From the NCBI RefSeq assembly GCF_012033785.1, contig NZ_JAAVJC010000003.1:1-64000 (forward strand): a DNA stretch of 64,000 nt, given 5' to 3'. Positions 38,887-47,800 of the stretch are shown piece after piece. The notes beneath the pieces were generated by a model. That model made no database searches. It saw nothing but the letters and a program-made list of their open reading frames with translations, and had not been told where the DNA came from. This DNA is from Streptomyces bohaiensis. GTDB lineage: Bacteria; Actinomycetota; Actinomycetes; Streptomycetales; Streptomycetaceae. Each line of letters starts with the position of its first letter. Within the stretch, counting starts at the first letter, position 1. Made by a program: the position numbers and the translations under genes.

Positions 38887-39705
38887 TCATCTCAGCTTAT
38901 TGAAGATGCTATTGAATTCGTTCAACGACTGATGATAAGCGTGAACCATGTAGGAATTTTGAACGACCGTCACACCTCTACCCCATGAATCCACTCTACT
39001 CTCATCGCGTCTGGCAGTTGTTCCTGGCTTCCTTCGGTCGACATGAGTCATGCCCAAGCCGCGCTGACGAGCCAAGTACCTAGCCAATTCGTCCGTGTTG
39101 CCGCCAATTCCACTGATGGTGTGATCCGCCGCATCGCTGGCCGAGTTGCAAGTCGGGCACATGCGCTGAACGTTGTAGTCAACGCCATCGGCAATCTCAG
39201 GCCCATGGCGATCCTGAAGTGCTGCGTGGGCATCGTCGTCGATCCCTCCGCAGTTGTGAACGAGGACCGGCGCAGCCCCAGCCAGCACATAGTACGTGTG
39301 GAGGTTGTTGACGGTGAGGTTGTGGACGGTTGCGGTGGTGGTGTGGTGGGTGAGTGCGGTGATCTGGACGTGGGTGCCGGCACTTGTGCGCAGCCATTGG
39401 CCGGGGCGGAGTTCCTCGGCGTCGGTCCATGCGTCGAGTTCGGGTACCCAGAAGGGATGTCCACCGGTGGCGGTGATGACTTCCCGGTCACCTTCGTCGG
39501 TCTCGACCGTGACGTCGACCAGTATCCTCACGCCGTTGCCGAGGATCTCGGTAGTCACGGTCTCGGCGCGGGCCTCGCCCGTCTCGGGATCGGTCGCCAT
39601 TACCCGGTCACCGACCTGGACGTCCTCAATCGGTTTCGAGGAGCCGCCCGCCGAGCTGGTGCACGGAGGCCCGCCACTCGAGCTGCCACCGCCGCCTGAT
39701 CGCAT
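38887..39705 (-). CDS. orphan toxin cassette 1: HINT domain plus C-terminal toxin
   Basis: 272 residues. About residues 22-152 are a pretoxin HINT (intein-like) domain nearly identical to that of the RHS protein, ending VLVHNC. The last 120 residues form a distinct tip (HGPEIADGVDYNVQRMCPTC, later NSYMVHAYHQSLNEFNS), seen in polymorphic toxins but with no activity I can name. It has no signal peptide or RHS core, so by itself it should be silent. It is a displaced tip of the RHS gene, kept with its immunity gene. Upstream lies a recombinase remnant. Confidence 0.8.
   Translation of the reverse strand: MRSGGGGSSSGGPPCTSSAGGSSKPIEDVQVGDRVMATDPETGEARAETVTTEILGNGVRILVDVTVETDEGDREVITATGGHPFWVPELDAWTDAEELRPGQWLRTSAGTHVQITALTHHTTTATVHNLTVNNLHTYYVLAGAAPVLVHNCGGIDDDAHAALQDRHGPEIADGVDYNVQRMCPTCNSASDAADHTISGIGGNTDELARYLARQRGLGMTHVDRRKPGTTARRDESRVDSWGRGVTVVQNSYMVHAYHQSLNEFNSIFNKLR
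39252..39648 (-). repeat. HINT repeat A
   Basis: About 400 bp of near-identity with 45171-45578 (B) and 49990-50400 (C). It codes from SSKPIEDVQVGDRVMATDPE to VLVHN. Differences are scattered substitutions, with A the most diverged. Confidence 0.9.
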
Positions 39706-39708
39706 CCC

Positions 39709-39960
39709 TCACGATCTCGGGAACTCGACCGCGACCCTGCTGCTGGAACAGGGAGTCGAACTTGTCGTCAGCAAGGAGCTCCTCGGCCAAGCCCACATCG
39801 GCGTCACCGCCACCGTCTACGCCCACGTAAGGCTCCGCCTCCGGCGCGACGCCATCGACACACCCTCAGCGCCCCGCTCGGCAGCCTGGAGACCTCAGGG
39901 ACGGAACGCTCCGACGGCGACGACCTACCACCCTGCACTGACCTCGTCTGCTGACGTTGC
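39709..39960 (+). pseudogene. C-terminal remnant of a tyrosine recombinase
   Basis: Encodes STATLLLEQGVELVVSKELL then HIGVTATVYAHVRLRL, the end of an actinobacterial phage/AICE integrase with its catalytic tyrosine in TVYAHV. The catalytic arginine and box II are absent. It stands in the immunity array and is followed by a GAAGCCCC/GGGGCTTC hairpin. Confidence 0.75.
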
Positions 39961-39987
39961 CGCCAACTACTGCCGTCACCCGACGCA

Positions 39988-40020
39988 GAAGCCCCACCCG
40001 AACACATCTGGCGGGGCTTC
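39988..40020. terminator. hairpin GAAGCCCC...GGGGCTTC
   Basis: Perfect 8-bp stem (39988-39995 / 40013-40020) after the recombinase remnant and beyond the stop of the HEAT immunity gene. Confidence 0.55.
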
Positions 40021-40071
40021 CCTCTCGCTGACGCTATGCAGCTTCTTGAATTTCAACAGCACCCGGGGCTC

Positions 40072-40819
40072 TCACCACCCCAACATCTGGTCCTCGTCAA
40101 ACCCGAGCTCGTCCTCGACCTCGAGTTCGACAGCTGCGTGCCATCGGACAACGTCGGGCCACGACTGGGTCGTCATCCGGCGAAGGCCTTCAAAGGCCTC
40201 CGGCGTGCCGATCACCGCCAGTGAGGCGATGACCTTCTGGCACAGCCAGTACGCCGGAGCGTCCTCGCCCAACGAACCTTCCGCCACCCTGCACAGGCAG
40301 GCGACCGCGTCTGTTTCCCGGATCTCGCCGAGGATCTCCACAAAATCCTCTCTGTTAAACCCCACGGCATCCGAGTCAAGGATCTCCTGAAGAGCCCCGC
40401 CCAGGCCCGGCGCCCGCAAGGGGGCGGCCAGATTGGCGAACTTGTCGACCCTTGTCCAGTTTCCCGCGTGAGCGGCTTCTCGGATCCAGGAGGCGATGAG
40501 CTGAGTGACCTCGGGGTTCCCCGCCGCGATGGACATGGCATCCCGCCCCGTGCCGTCCGCGAGTGCTTCAACCAGATCGGCCCGAGGTATTTCCTCTCCG
40601 GGGAAGGTCACCAGTTCCGCCAATCTTCTCGGCCCTGCCATCACCGACCCGATCGCACTCGGCGAGCGAGCTGTCCAGCAGGACGAACTCCGAATCGTGC
40701 TCGCGAACAACCTTGAGCAGGCCCGTGGCACGCAGCAGGTCGTTTATCAAGGCGGTGTAATTCGCTGACCCCGGACCGGCAGCGACCTTCGCCAAAGGGG
40801 TGTGCTCCCGTAGATACAC
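40072..40819 (-). pseudogene. HEAT-like immunity gene in two overlapping frames
   Basis: The first frame starts at ATG 40819 (NDLLRATGLLKVVREHDSEF, then VLLDSSLAE). The second frame (MAGPRRLAELVTFPGEEIPR onward, to 40072) carries helical repeats ending DELGFDEDQMLGW. The frames overlap between about 40640 and 40690. One continuous protein with a single-base frameshift seems likelier than two genes, because the first frame ends in low-quality sequence. If intact, the second part alone from ATG 40641 would be 189 residues. Inferred immunity protein. Confidence 0.5.
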
Positions 40820-40972
40820 CAGTGCCGCAGTCGCACGCTAGGACGGACGCAGCCCGCAACGCCGGTCACCCTGACAGATGACGATGAGCATGGCTACCCA
40901 CTCCAAGAACGCATGGGGCAGGTCGCAGGGGCCATCTCGAAGAAGCTCATCGGCATTGTGTAGGCGTTGCCG

Positions 40973-41317
40973 TCAAACGCCATCTTCGCCTGCATGGTGA
41001 GTTCTCACCCACTCCTCAATAAGGCAGGTGGCCAGCGAATGTCCGCGCGTGAGAGCCAAGTGCTCGGCTGAGATTCCAGTACCGCCCCCCGAACGCCGCC
41101 TCGGGTCTGCTCCACGCGCAAGCAGATAAGCCGTGACATCTACATGAAGTGGTTCACCGCTTTGCTCATGCCCATCGATTTCGACGTCGATTGCATGATG
41201 CAGCAAGGTGTATCCATTCTGTTCCTGGTGGATATCAACTCCCCCGTCCAGGAGGTCGCGCAGACGGTGGAGATCCTCCATCTCCACCGCATGATGAGCA
41301 GTACACATGTCAGCCAT
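40973..41317 (-). CDS. ankyrin-repeat immunity-like protein
   Basis: 114 residues with ankyrin-type helices (LRDLLDGGVDIHQEQNGYTL, then LLHHAIDVE and YLLARGADPRRRSGGGTG). ATG 41317 has GAGGT upstream. Small ankyrin proteins of this kind are common immunity proteins in actinobacterial toxin loci. No cognate toxin is adjacent. Confidence 0.75.
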   Translation of the reverse strand: MADMCTAHHAVEMEDLHRLRDLLDGGVDIHQEQNGYTLLHHAIDVEIDGHEQSGEPLHVDVTAYLLARGADPRRRSGGGTGISAEHLALTRGHSLATCLIEEWVRTHHAGEDGV

Positions 41318-41344
41318 TGAGAAAACCTCAGTTCATCCGGAAGG

Positions 41345-41621
41345 CTCACTCTCACCGTAACGGGCTCCTGTCAAGGATCTCCGGGAGATGGTCAAACTAG
41401 CGAAACGAGAGGGCCAAGAGGACACGCCTCTCGTCGTCAACCGACTCCTCCCCCCAAAGCGAACCGAGCAGACTCGCGAAGCTCGCCACATGAGGCAACT
41501 TCTGGGTCTCGCCCCCTCGCGTCAACTCCATCGAGACTGATTCATCGGACGGTCGAAACCCGCAACGGGTCAAGTAGGTCAACTCCCGAGTCTTCGAGTC
41601 GTTCCTCCAGCCGCTCAACAC
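41345..41621 (-). pseudogene. broken relative of the RHS-adjacent immunity gene
   Basis: The end of this frame reads DDERRVLLALSFR-stop-FDHLPEILDR. The immunity gene at 49320 reads GDEEKYVLLTLSVHQLDYLP and continues DILDR. A glutamine codon thus appears changed to TAG. Only the C-terminal part is clearly related. It overlaps the 3' end of the SUFU-like gene. Confidence 0.5.
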
Positions 41622-42114
41622 CTACCTGTTTAGCGAAATTTGCCTCTTTGACAGAGATCGGGATCAGCCAAAGATAAGTTATTCCCTTTCCACCCACCGT
41701 ACAGACGGCCGACCGCGCGTCCAGACTATAAGGCCAGGACACAAGAAGATGACTCTTATCCGAATCTTCTGCCCACGGCCTCCCGATATTGAGCACGGAT
41801 CCGTGAGTCAATCGGTGCCGTGGCGAGCTGTGATAGTGGGCGACCATCGCAAGCGTCTCCACATGACGCGGCGACTCCGCAGATGACATGATGAAGAATT
41901 CCCGCATCGGTTCTTCACCGACGTCGAAGGCACCGACTGAGAGATATAGATAACCATCGCCAGTCGACAGCGGCGCTACTCTCCTGACCGAGAAATACTG
42001 CAGCACCTCCTCGACCGGCCCGCGCACCCACCGGAAGTCGTCGTGGCGACGATCAGGCCAGCTACTCCTGACATGAGAGAGAAGCGCATCGCGTACCGCT
42101 TTCGAGTGCACCAC
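41542..42114 (-). CDS. SUFU-domain immunity-like protein
   Basis: 190 residues resembling the suppressor-of-fused domain used as immunity modules: MREFFIMSSAESPRHVETLA, LTHGSVLNIGRPW, and ITYLWLIPISVKEANF. GTG 42114 is preceded by GGGTGAGA. The immunity role is known for SUFU proteins beside polymorphic toxins; no toxin lies immediately upstream here, only a transposase remnant. Confidence 0.75.
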   Translation of the reverse strand: MVHSKAVRDALLSHVRSSWPDRRHDDFRWVRGPVEEVLQYFSVRRVAPLSTGDGYLYLSVGAFDVGEEPMREFFIMSSAESPRHVETLAMVAHYHSSPRHRLTHGSVLNIGRPWAEDSDKSHLLVSWPYSLDARSAVCTVGGKGITYLWLIPISVKEANFAKQVGVERLEERLEDSGVDLLDPLRVSTVR

Positions 42115-42291
42115 TATCTCACCCCAAACAGACCGGCGATATTCCGATATATCCTCACCATAACAGCGCCTTCACTTTTTTAGCGCGAAAAGCCGACTAT
42201 GCCATTGATGCCTACTTGCGCATGCGCGCGCTCTTCGTGATTCGGAGCCCGACTCAGCACAGAGGCTGCGCAAATATCACCCATGCCCGCC

Positions 42292-42655
42292 ACTAGGGCT
42301 GGCCAGGCTCCCTGAGAACGGTCCGGCAGCCGAGATCCTCGCTAATGCCGGCTACTGGGACCTGGGAACCGAGACAGGTAAATGCGACATGACGCCGCCA
42401 CGCCGCAAGCCCAAGACGAACGCTCCGGACCGGTACGAGGAGATGCACGAACGCCAGCGTACAGCGCGCTGCCCGCGGCGAATCCGCGTGGAGCACGGCA
42501 TTGCGCACCTCAAGAACTGGCGGGCGCTGGCCCGTCATCTCGGCCGCGGAAAGCACGTCAGCGACACCGTGCGAGTCGTCACAGGTCTGTCGTCCCATCA
42601 ACGGGCCGCGGACCTGATCCCGACACGGCAGGTGTGGCCGCCAAGCACCCGCTGA
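42292..42655 (+). pseudogene. C-terminal remnant of an IS5-group (DDE_Tnp_4-like) transposase
   Basis: Encodes PAAEILANAGYWDLG and, in a shifted frame, RIRVEHGIAHLKNWRALARH then VVTGLSSHQRAADL, the final catalytic region of a DDE transposase with its glutamate in RVEHGIAHLKNW. The N-terminal two thirds are gone. A shorter piece of the same element lies at 36928-37051. Confidence 0.7.
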
Positions 42656-42770
42656 GGTCCTCGACGTCTCAGCGCCTACGGTGCACGAGCTGGTCAGCGC
42701 CGACGTCGACCAGACACGAAAGTACCGCAGTTCTTGCCACACGGATCAATCCCTCACCCCAGACCCACCT

Positions 42771-43328
42771 TCAAGAGTTCATTCGACCCAAGATTGCCGC
42801 CAGACGCTCTCGACTGAGCACTTGGTCATTTCTCCTTACTTCAAGAATCACACTGACATCAGCCAAGGAGGAAACTTGCCGCTGAACTTGGAACTCTTGA
42901 GCAAAGAACACAGCCTTCGGGAGATTCTGATCTAATTGCCCCATCGCAGTCAGGGAAACATGCGCACACTTGAGAGCATGCTCAATGTCCATGCTGCAGC
43001 GATACAGGGCAGCATATCGCATCACTAGCGCGGAATAGAACGAATAGATGCCACCTACTTCGACTCTCTCTTCTCCTGAGGGTTCAAACTCCCGAAATTC
43101 TTCCACGGCCGCCAAATAACGCTGAAAGTCTATCGACGAAGCTTCCACAGCCCAGAGATCTTCTACAAGCCGGACGGCCACGTCAACATCCATGCCCCGC
43201 GCGGGGTCGAGACCAGATAGTCCCGTAAAGATTTGTGCTGCCCGCTCTGCACAGCTCGCCACGAAGACCGAAGCCTCCGCTCGTGACTGCCTTCGGATGG
43301 CAGCCGCGACTACCTTGGCCACTACCAT
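42771..43328 (-). CDS. putative immunity protein
   Basis: 185 residues, helical and acidic (YSFYSALVMRYAALYRCSMD, then IEHALKCAHVSLTAMG). ATG 43328 has AAAGGAG at good spacing, so the gene is probably expressed on its own or from an upstream promoter lost to the IS at 43418. No family recognised. Confidence 0.6.
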   Translation of the reverse strand: MVVAKVVAAAIRRQSRAEASVFVASCAERAAQIFTGLSGLDPARGMDVDVAVRLVEDLWAVEASSIDFQRYLAAVEEFREFEPSGEERVEVGGIYSFYSALVMRYAALYRCSMDIEHALKCAHVSLTAMGQLDQNLPKAVFFAQEFQVQRQVSSLADVSVILEVRRNDQVLSRERLAAILGRMNS

Positions 43329-43417
43329 TCAAAGCTCCTTTGGCGCGTTGTTGTTCCACCGTTCCTCGGATACTCACTCGCGCCTTTATCACGCTCCTCC
43401 GCAAGGCCGGTCTCCAC

Positions 43418-44310
43418 TGAGCCTTTGCCAACCTGGTCTCTGGGCTGGGCGGTTGGTTCGACACGTGAGTGAAGCCCCTGGTAGACGGGTTCACGACCAA
43501 GATCGCCCGATACCCACCAGAGGCTTCACGTGCTTGTCTACCCGTGCGGGCTGGACGTGTCCAGTCGGTCCCTGACCTTCCTCGCCGCTCGTCTGCGTGA
43601 GCATCGTCGTCGGATCGGAAGCCGTTGGCGCCGGCTCCCCGTCGGCCGTCAGGCGCTGCTGGTGTTGGCACATCTGCGTAACGGGACCACCTACGCCCAG
43701 CTCGCAGCAGGTTTCGAGGTCGGCACGCGTACCGTCTATCGGTACATCAACGAGGCCGTCGAGCTGCTGGCCGTACTCGCACCGACCCTCGACGAGGCAG
43801 TACGGACCGCTTCGAGGAAGGCCTACGTCCTGATCGACGGGACCCTGCTGCCGATCGACCGGATCGCCGCCGACCGGCCCTTCTACTCCGGCAAGCACAA
43901 GAAGCACGGGATGAACGTGCAGGTCCTCGCCGATCCCTTCGGCCGCCTGCTGTGGGCCTCACCAGCCCTGCCCGGCGCTGTCCACGACATCCGCGCGGCC
44001 CGCCAACACGGCATCGTCGACGCCCTCACCGAGGTCGGCATCGCGTGCTGGGCCGACAAGGGCTACCGAGGTGCCGCCGGCACGGTCCGCACCCCGTACT
44101 GGGAACGGTGGGAAACCCTCTCCGCAGGCCAGCAGGCGGTGAACCGGTCCCACGCGAAGATCCGAGCCCTCGTCGAACGGGCCGTCGCCACCCTCAAGTC
44201 CTGGCGACTCCTCCGGAAGCTGCGCTGCTCCACCACGCGCATCACCGGCCTCGTCCAAGCCGTCCTCGCCCTACATCTGGCCAGCTCAGCGTGAGGATGG
44301 CAAAGGCTCA
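43418..44310 (+). mobile_element. insertion sequence copy A (IS5-group), apparently complete
   Basis: Bounded by TGAGCCTTTGCCAACC (43418-43433) and its near-inverse GGATGGCAAAGGCTCA (44295-44310), about 893 bp, with one intact transposase gene. The leader carries a conserved hairpin-forming stretch (GAAGCC ... GGCTTC, 43473-43528) also present in copy B. Confidence 0.8.
43530..44294 (+). CDS. IS5-group transposase (DDE_Tnp_4)
   Basis: 254 residues: an N-terminal helix-turn-helix (GTTYAQLAAGFEVGTRTVYR), then DDE catalytic domain with aspartates in LIDGTLLPIDR and CWADKGYRG and glutamate in the region RALVERAVATLKSW. The FYSGKHKKHGMNVQVL motif is typical of this group. GTG start at 43530. No frameshift, in contrast to copy B, so it is the likely active copy. 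Confidence 0.9.
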   Translation: MLVYPCGLDVSSRSLTFLAARLREHRRRIGSRWRRLPVGRQALLVLAHLRNGTTYAQLAAGFEVGTRTVYRYINEAVELLAVLAPTLDEAVRTASRKAYVLIDGTLLPIDRIAADRPFYSGKHKKHGMNVQVLADPFGRLLWASPALPGAVHDIRAARQHGIVDALTEVGIACWADKGYRGAAGTVRTPYWERWETLSAGQQAVNRSHAKIRALVERAVATLKSWRLLRKLRCSTTRITGLVQAVLALHLASSA

Positions 44311-44395
44311 CTCTGTGAATTTCGGTGCCACACACACGACCGCGGTGGGGGCCGAGGTTTGACGCCGTTGCTGTCCCACGCCGATCCAGGTACTG

Positions 44396-44812
44396 CTACG
44401 CGTCTCTTTCTGCATCAGATATCGGCAGGTTGAAGAACCGATATACGGCTACTCGCTGACCTTCAACAGAAGTCACCTGCGACGGTTTCGCCGCTGCAAA
44501 GATGTCGACAATTTCCCTCTCTTTGGCGGACCGGGACAAGACTGCAGCAAAGCGACCATTATCCACCTGTTGCTGCATTCCCGATGGAAATACGTCTGCT
44601 CGCGCACCTTGACAGCAAAGCAGGAGGCCTTCTTTCTCTAGGTCAATTCGGGCACTCAGGAGGCACTTGAACAAATTCGACCCAGCGAAAGACTTCCAGT
44701 GTCCGCTTAAGAATTTCATTCTCAAGCCCGCCCCCTCTCCATTAAGGATCTCGAACGACACTGGAACGATCGAAGACCCCCTTCCCGCAGCTAGTATTTG
44801 AATCGACTCCAT
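44396..44812 (-). CDS. immunity candidate for the ADP-ribosyltransferase tip
   Basis: 138 residues (VPVSFEILNGEGAGLRMKFL, later ISDAERDA). ATG 44812 lies three bases after TGA 44816-44818, the stop codon that the toxin would use in its undamaged frame, giving the expected toxin-immunity coupling. Family not recognised. Confidence 0.65.
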   Translation of the reverse strand: MESIQILAAGRGSSIVPVSFEILNGEGAGLRMKFLSGHWKSFAGSNLFKCLLSARIDLEKEGLLLCCQGARADVFPSGMQQQVDNGRFAAVLSRSAKEREIVDIFAAAKPSQVTSVEGQRVAVYRFFNLPISDAERDA

Positions 44813-44815
44813 GCC

Positions 44816-45566
44816 TCACTCCCGATAGTTCGGATTCGGGATCCATTTTCTTGTTGTTTCGTGCCAACATCCACGTATGTGACACGAATCGATGGTACGC
44901 GGAACAGCTATCTCGGCCTCGTCTTCTCTTGTTCACGTCAATCCCTCCAGATACTCCTCTACGGTCGATCACGTAAGTGTGACCCTTACGGCTCAATGCG
45001 TGAGACTTCGAGGTAGTCGTCGACACGAATCCAGAGTCGGGCGTATATACCCCGGACACACCTGCCACGTGCTCTTCTAGATTCATATTATCCCCCTTGG
45101 GCGCAAATCCTTTATCGAAGATCTCGCCGGGATCCCGGGTATCGCTGCGGTAAACGTCCCCACAGTTGTGAACTAGAACCGGGGCTGCCCCCGCCAGCAC
45201 ATAGTACGTGTGGAGGTTGTTGACGGTGAGGTTGTGGACGGTTGCGGTGCTGGTGCGGTGGGTGAGTGCGGTGATCTGGACGTGGGTGCCGGCACTGGTG
45301 CGCAGCCATTGGCCAGGGCGGAGCTCCTCGGCGTCGGTCCACGCGTCGAGTTCGGGGACCCAGAAGGGATGTCCACCGGTGGCGGTGATGACTTCCCGGT
45401 CACCGTCGTCGGTCTCGACCGTGATATCGACCAGCAGCTTCTCACCGTTGCCGAGGATCTCGGCAGTCACGGTCTCGGCTCGGGTCTCGCCCGTCTCGGG
45501 ATCGGTCGCCATCACGCGGTCGCCGACGTGGACGTCCTTGGTCGGTTTCGACGAGTCGTCCGCCAT
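44816..45566 (-). pseudogene. orphan toxin cassette 2: HINT plus ADP-ribosyltransferase tip, frameshifted
   Basis: After the HINT domain (to VLVHNC), the tip begins VYRSDTRDPGEIFDKGFAPK and continues with SGFVSTTTS. These are the arginine and STS motifs of pierisin/scabin-like ADP-ribosyltransferase toxins. The current frame then drifts after GGIDVNK. The next frame reads EDEAEIAVPRTIDSCHIRG and ends WIPNPNYRE, which supplies the missing E-x-E catalytic motif and a natural stop at 44816. A frameshift near 44918-44935 therefore removes the catalytic glutamates. The open frame runs on to 44742 only by chance. Confidence 0.75.
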
Positions 45567-45578
45567 CAGGACCTTGGT
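45171..45578 (-). repeat. HINT repeat B
   Basis: Second copy of the HINT-coding repeat. Homology with the RHS copy extends slightly upstream of the ATG (KVLMADDSSKP versus HVLMADGSSKP), which places the recombination boundary inside the HINT start. Confidence 0.9.
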
Positions 45579-46131
45579 CAGAAGATCCGCGTGGTGAAGT
45601 GCAGGTTCAAGATGCTGCAGTAGCGGTCGGAGGTCATCGACGGTTGCCTAGCAGGTGCCAGCCTGGCCCTGTCGGGGTGATTGTCATAGCCGAGCTCGGT
45701 CAATACCCGGTCAGCGCCGGCAAGGTCCGCACCGTCCGGTTCGCCTCGGCCTGGTCCTCATCGGTCCCGGGTTGTCCGCGTTAGCCAGAGCAAGCGAGCC
45801 GAACCTGCCCACACAGCAGACGATCCGGGCCCCGCACACAGTCACCTCCCCGGGCGCGGTGACGCGTCCGTACTCGCTGGACTCCTGGGCGTCCGGCTCG
45901 ACCACTTTGCGAGTGGGTAAATCGCCTTCGGGTCGGTCCACCAATGCGCCGAAGGGGGCCGCAGTCCCGCCACGGCCGTAGCCCTGCGACCACTCCAGCC
46001 ACCCCGGGTCAAGGCCAGCAGGTCCGCTTCGCTCTCGGCCCTGCGCGCATCCTGGCACCATCTCAAGTCACCACGACGCTCCCCGTCCCCCACCATCACT
46101 CATAAGGGCCCTGTAGCGCATACTGTATTGC
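45579..46131. other. 550 bp without a convincing gene
   Basis: Short overlapping frames on both strands without ribosome-binding sites. It probably contains debris of displaced genes; nothing recognisable. Confidence 0.45.
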
Positions 46132-46590
46132 GTGAAACCTCTCGCCCCCACGGACAGCCCGGGCCTCCTCCGATTTCTGCGGAGGTGGAATGGCGCCCCG
46201 AAATCACCCAACGCGAGACTACAGGAACCATCTGATGCACCTAGGGAGCTTGTCGAGTGGCATGAAATCTCTGCCAAGTGGGGCGGGGAGATAACTTCAC
46301 ACAACTATGCCATCCCTCTCGCGCAACTCACGGCGGAGGACGGAATGATCCCGTTCTGGGTTGAGAACCAAGGAACTTGGGTTTGGGCATTCGATCCGAC
46401 TAGTAAAAATTCCTCCGTGTACGAGCGCGAGCCGTCCGACCGACCTGCCCGGTGGCAACGGACTGGCGAGCGGCTCTCAGATTTCTTGATTCACGCCACG
46501 ATCATGGAAACCATCCTGGGGGGCTCCTGCTACGAAGGTCGCGCGAGGAGTCCGGGCCGATTGGCTCTGGCATCGGGAGGGAAGCCATGA
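46132..46590 (+). CDS. SUKH (SMI1/KNR4)-like immunity protein
   Basis: 152 residues with EWHEISAKWGGEITSHNYAI, IPFWVENQGTWVWAFDP and DFLIHATIMETILGG, a pattern of SUKH-superfamily immunity proteins. GTG 46132 lacks a strong ribosome-binding site. The last 20 residues look unrelated, so the C-terminus may be altered. It is the only immunity gene in the array on the plus strand. Confidence 0.65.
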   Translation: MKPLAPTDSPGLLRFLRRWNGAPKSPNARLQEPSDAPRELVEWHEISAKWGGEITSHNYAIPLAQLTAEDGMIPFWVENQGTWVWAFDPTSKNSSVYEREPSDRPARWQRTGERLSDFLIHATIMETILGGSCYEGRARSPGRLALASGGKP

Positions 46591-46823
46591 GCTTCCTCTC
46601 CCTGCGTGGAACTGGCCGGCCCGCGGTTCGCGCATCCTCTTTGGCGACAGCTGTTTGACTCTCGTTCACCCGAGTGACGGCCCCGGCGCAGGACATGACA
46701 TCACCCTCGCAGCGAGGACGCCGGGCGATCTCTCCTGGGCCGAGAATGTTCCAGGAGTAAAGTGGCGTTCTTACTCGGGCATTCAAGACTGCACGACCGA
46801 TGAACCACTGCCCTGGTAGATAG

Positions 46824-47714
46824 TGAGCTGATTCCAACCTGCCTGGCGGGTAGTGCGGTTGGGCTGACAACGTGGTGAAGCCCCTGGTAGACGGGTTCAC
46901 GACCAAGAGTCCCTCGCCCCACCAGAGGCTTCGTGTGCTTGTCTACCCGTCTGGGCTGGACGTGTCCAGCTCTGCCCTGCGCCTGCTGTCGACCGAACTC
47001 CGCCGACGCCGGGTGGTGATCGGAACCCGCTGGCGACGCCTGAACACGGGGCGCCAGGCCCTGCTCACTCTCGCTCACCTCCGCAACGGCCACACCTATG
47101 CCCAGCTCGCGGCCGGGTTCGGCATCGGAACCACGACCGCCTACCGGTACATCGCCGAGGCCGTAGAGGTCCTGGCCGCTCTCGCTCCGAGCCTCGCCGA
47201 GGCGGCACGGACTGCCTCGGCAAAGGCGTTCGTGCTACTGGACGGGACACTCCTGCCGACCGACCGCATCGCCGCCGACCGGCCCTTCTACTCCGGAAAG
47301 CACAAGAAACACGGGATGAACGCGCAGGTCCTCGCCGATCCCTTCGGCCGACTGCTGCGGGTCTCCCGAGCCCTGCCCGGCGCTGTCCACAACATCCGCG
47401 CGGCTCGCCAACACGGCATCGTCGACACCCTCACCGAGGCAGGCAGCGCGTGCTGGGCCGACAAGGGACACCGAGGCGCCAGCGACACAGTCCGCACCCC
47501 GACTGGGGACGATGGGACACCCTCTCCGCAGGCCAGCAAGCGGTGAACCGGTCCCACGCGAAGATCCCCGCACTCGTCGAACAGGCCGTCGCCACCCTCA
47601 AGTCCTGGCGACTCCTCCGCAAGCTCCGCTGCTCCACCACCCGCATCACCGCCCTCGTACAGGCCGTCCTCACCCTGCATCTGGCCAGCTCAACAGCATG
47701 ATGGAAAAGGCTTA
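46824..47714 (+). mobile_element. insertion sequence copy B (IS5-group), decayed
   Basis: Same element type as copy A with degraded ends (TGAGCTGATTCCAACC and the inverse of TAAGCCTTTTCCATC), about 891 bp. Confidence 0.7.
46935..47701 (+). pseudogene. IS5-group transposase, frameshifted
   Basis: Closely related to the copy A transposase. The frame is lost at about 47500 where one base is missing (CCG-AC-TGG against CCG-TAC-TGG in copy A). The rest (LSAGQQAVNRSHAKIPALVE to LHLASSTA) continues in another frame. Not functional. Confidence 0.85.
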
Positions 47715-47800
47715 CGGCCAACCCGAGGAAAGGTATACATGCGGAGTTAAGAATCGTCGCGAAGCTAGATCATCTGCCACTAGATCCATCCATAGATCAC

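Noticed and set aside
44742..44815. natural C-terminus of the orphan ADP-ribosyltransferase
   Set aside because: This stretch overlaps the immunity gene and lacks the family motif, which is found in the other frame.
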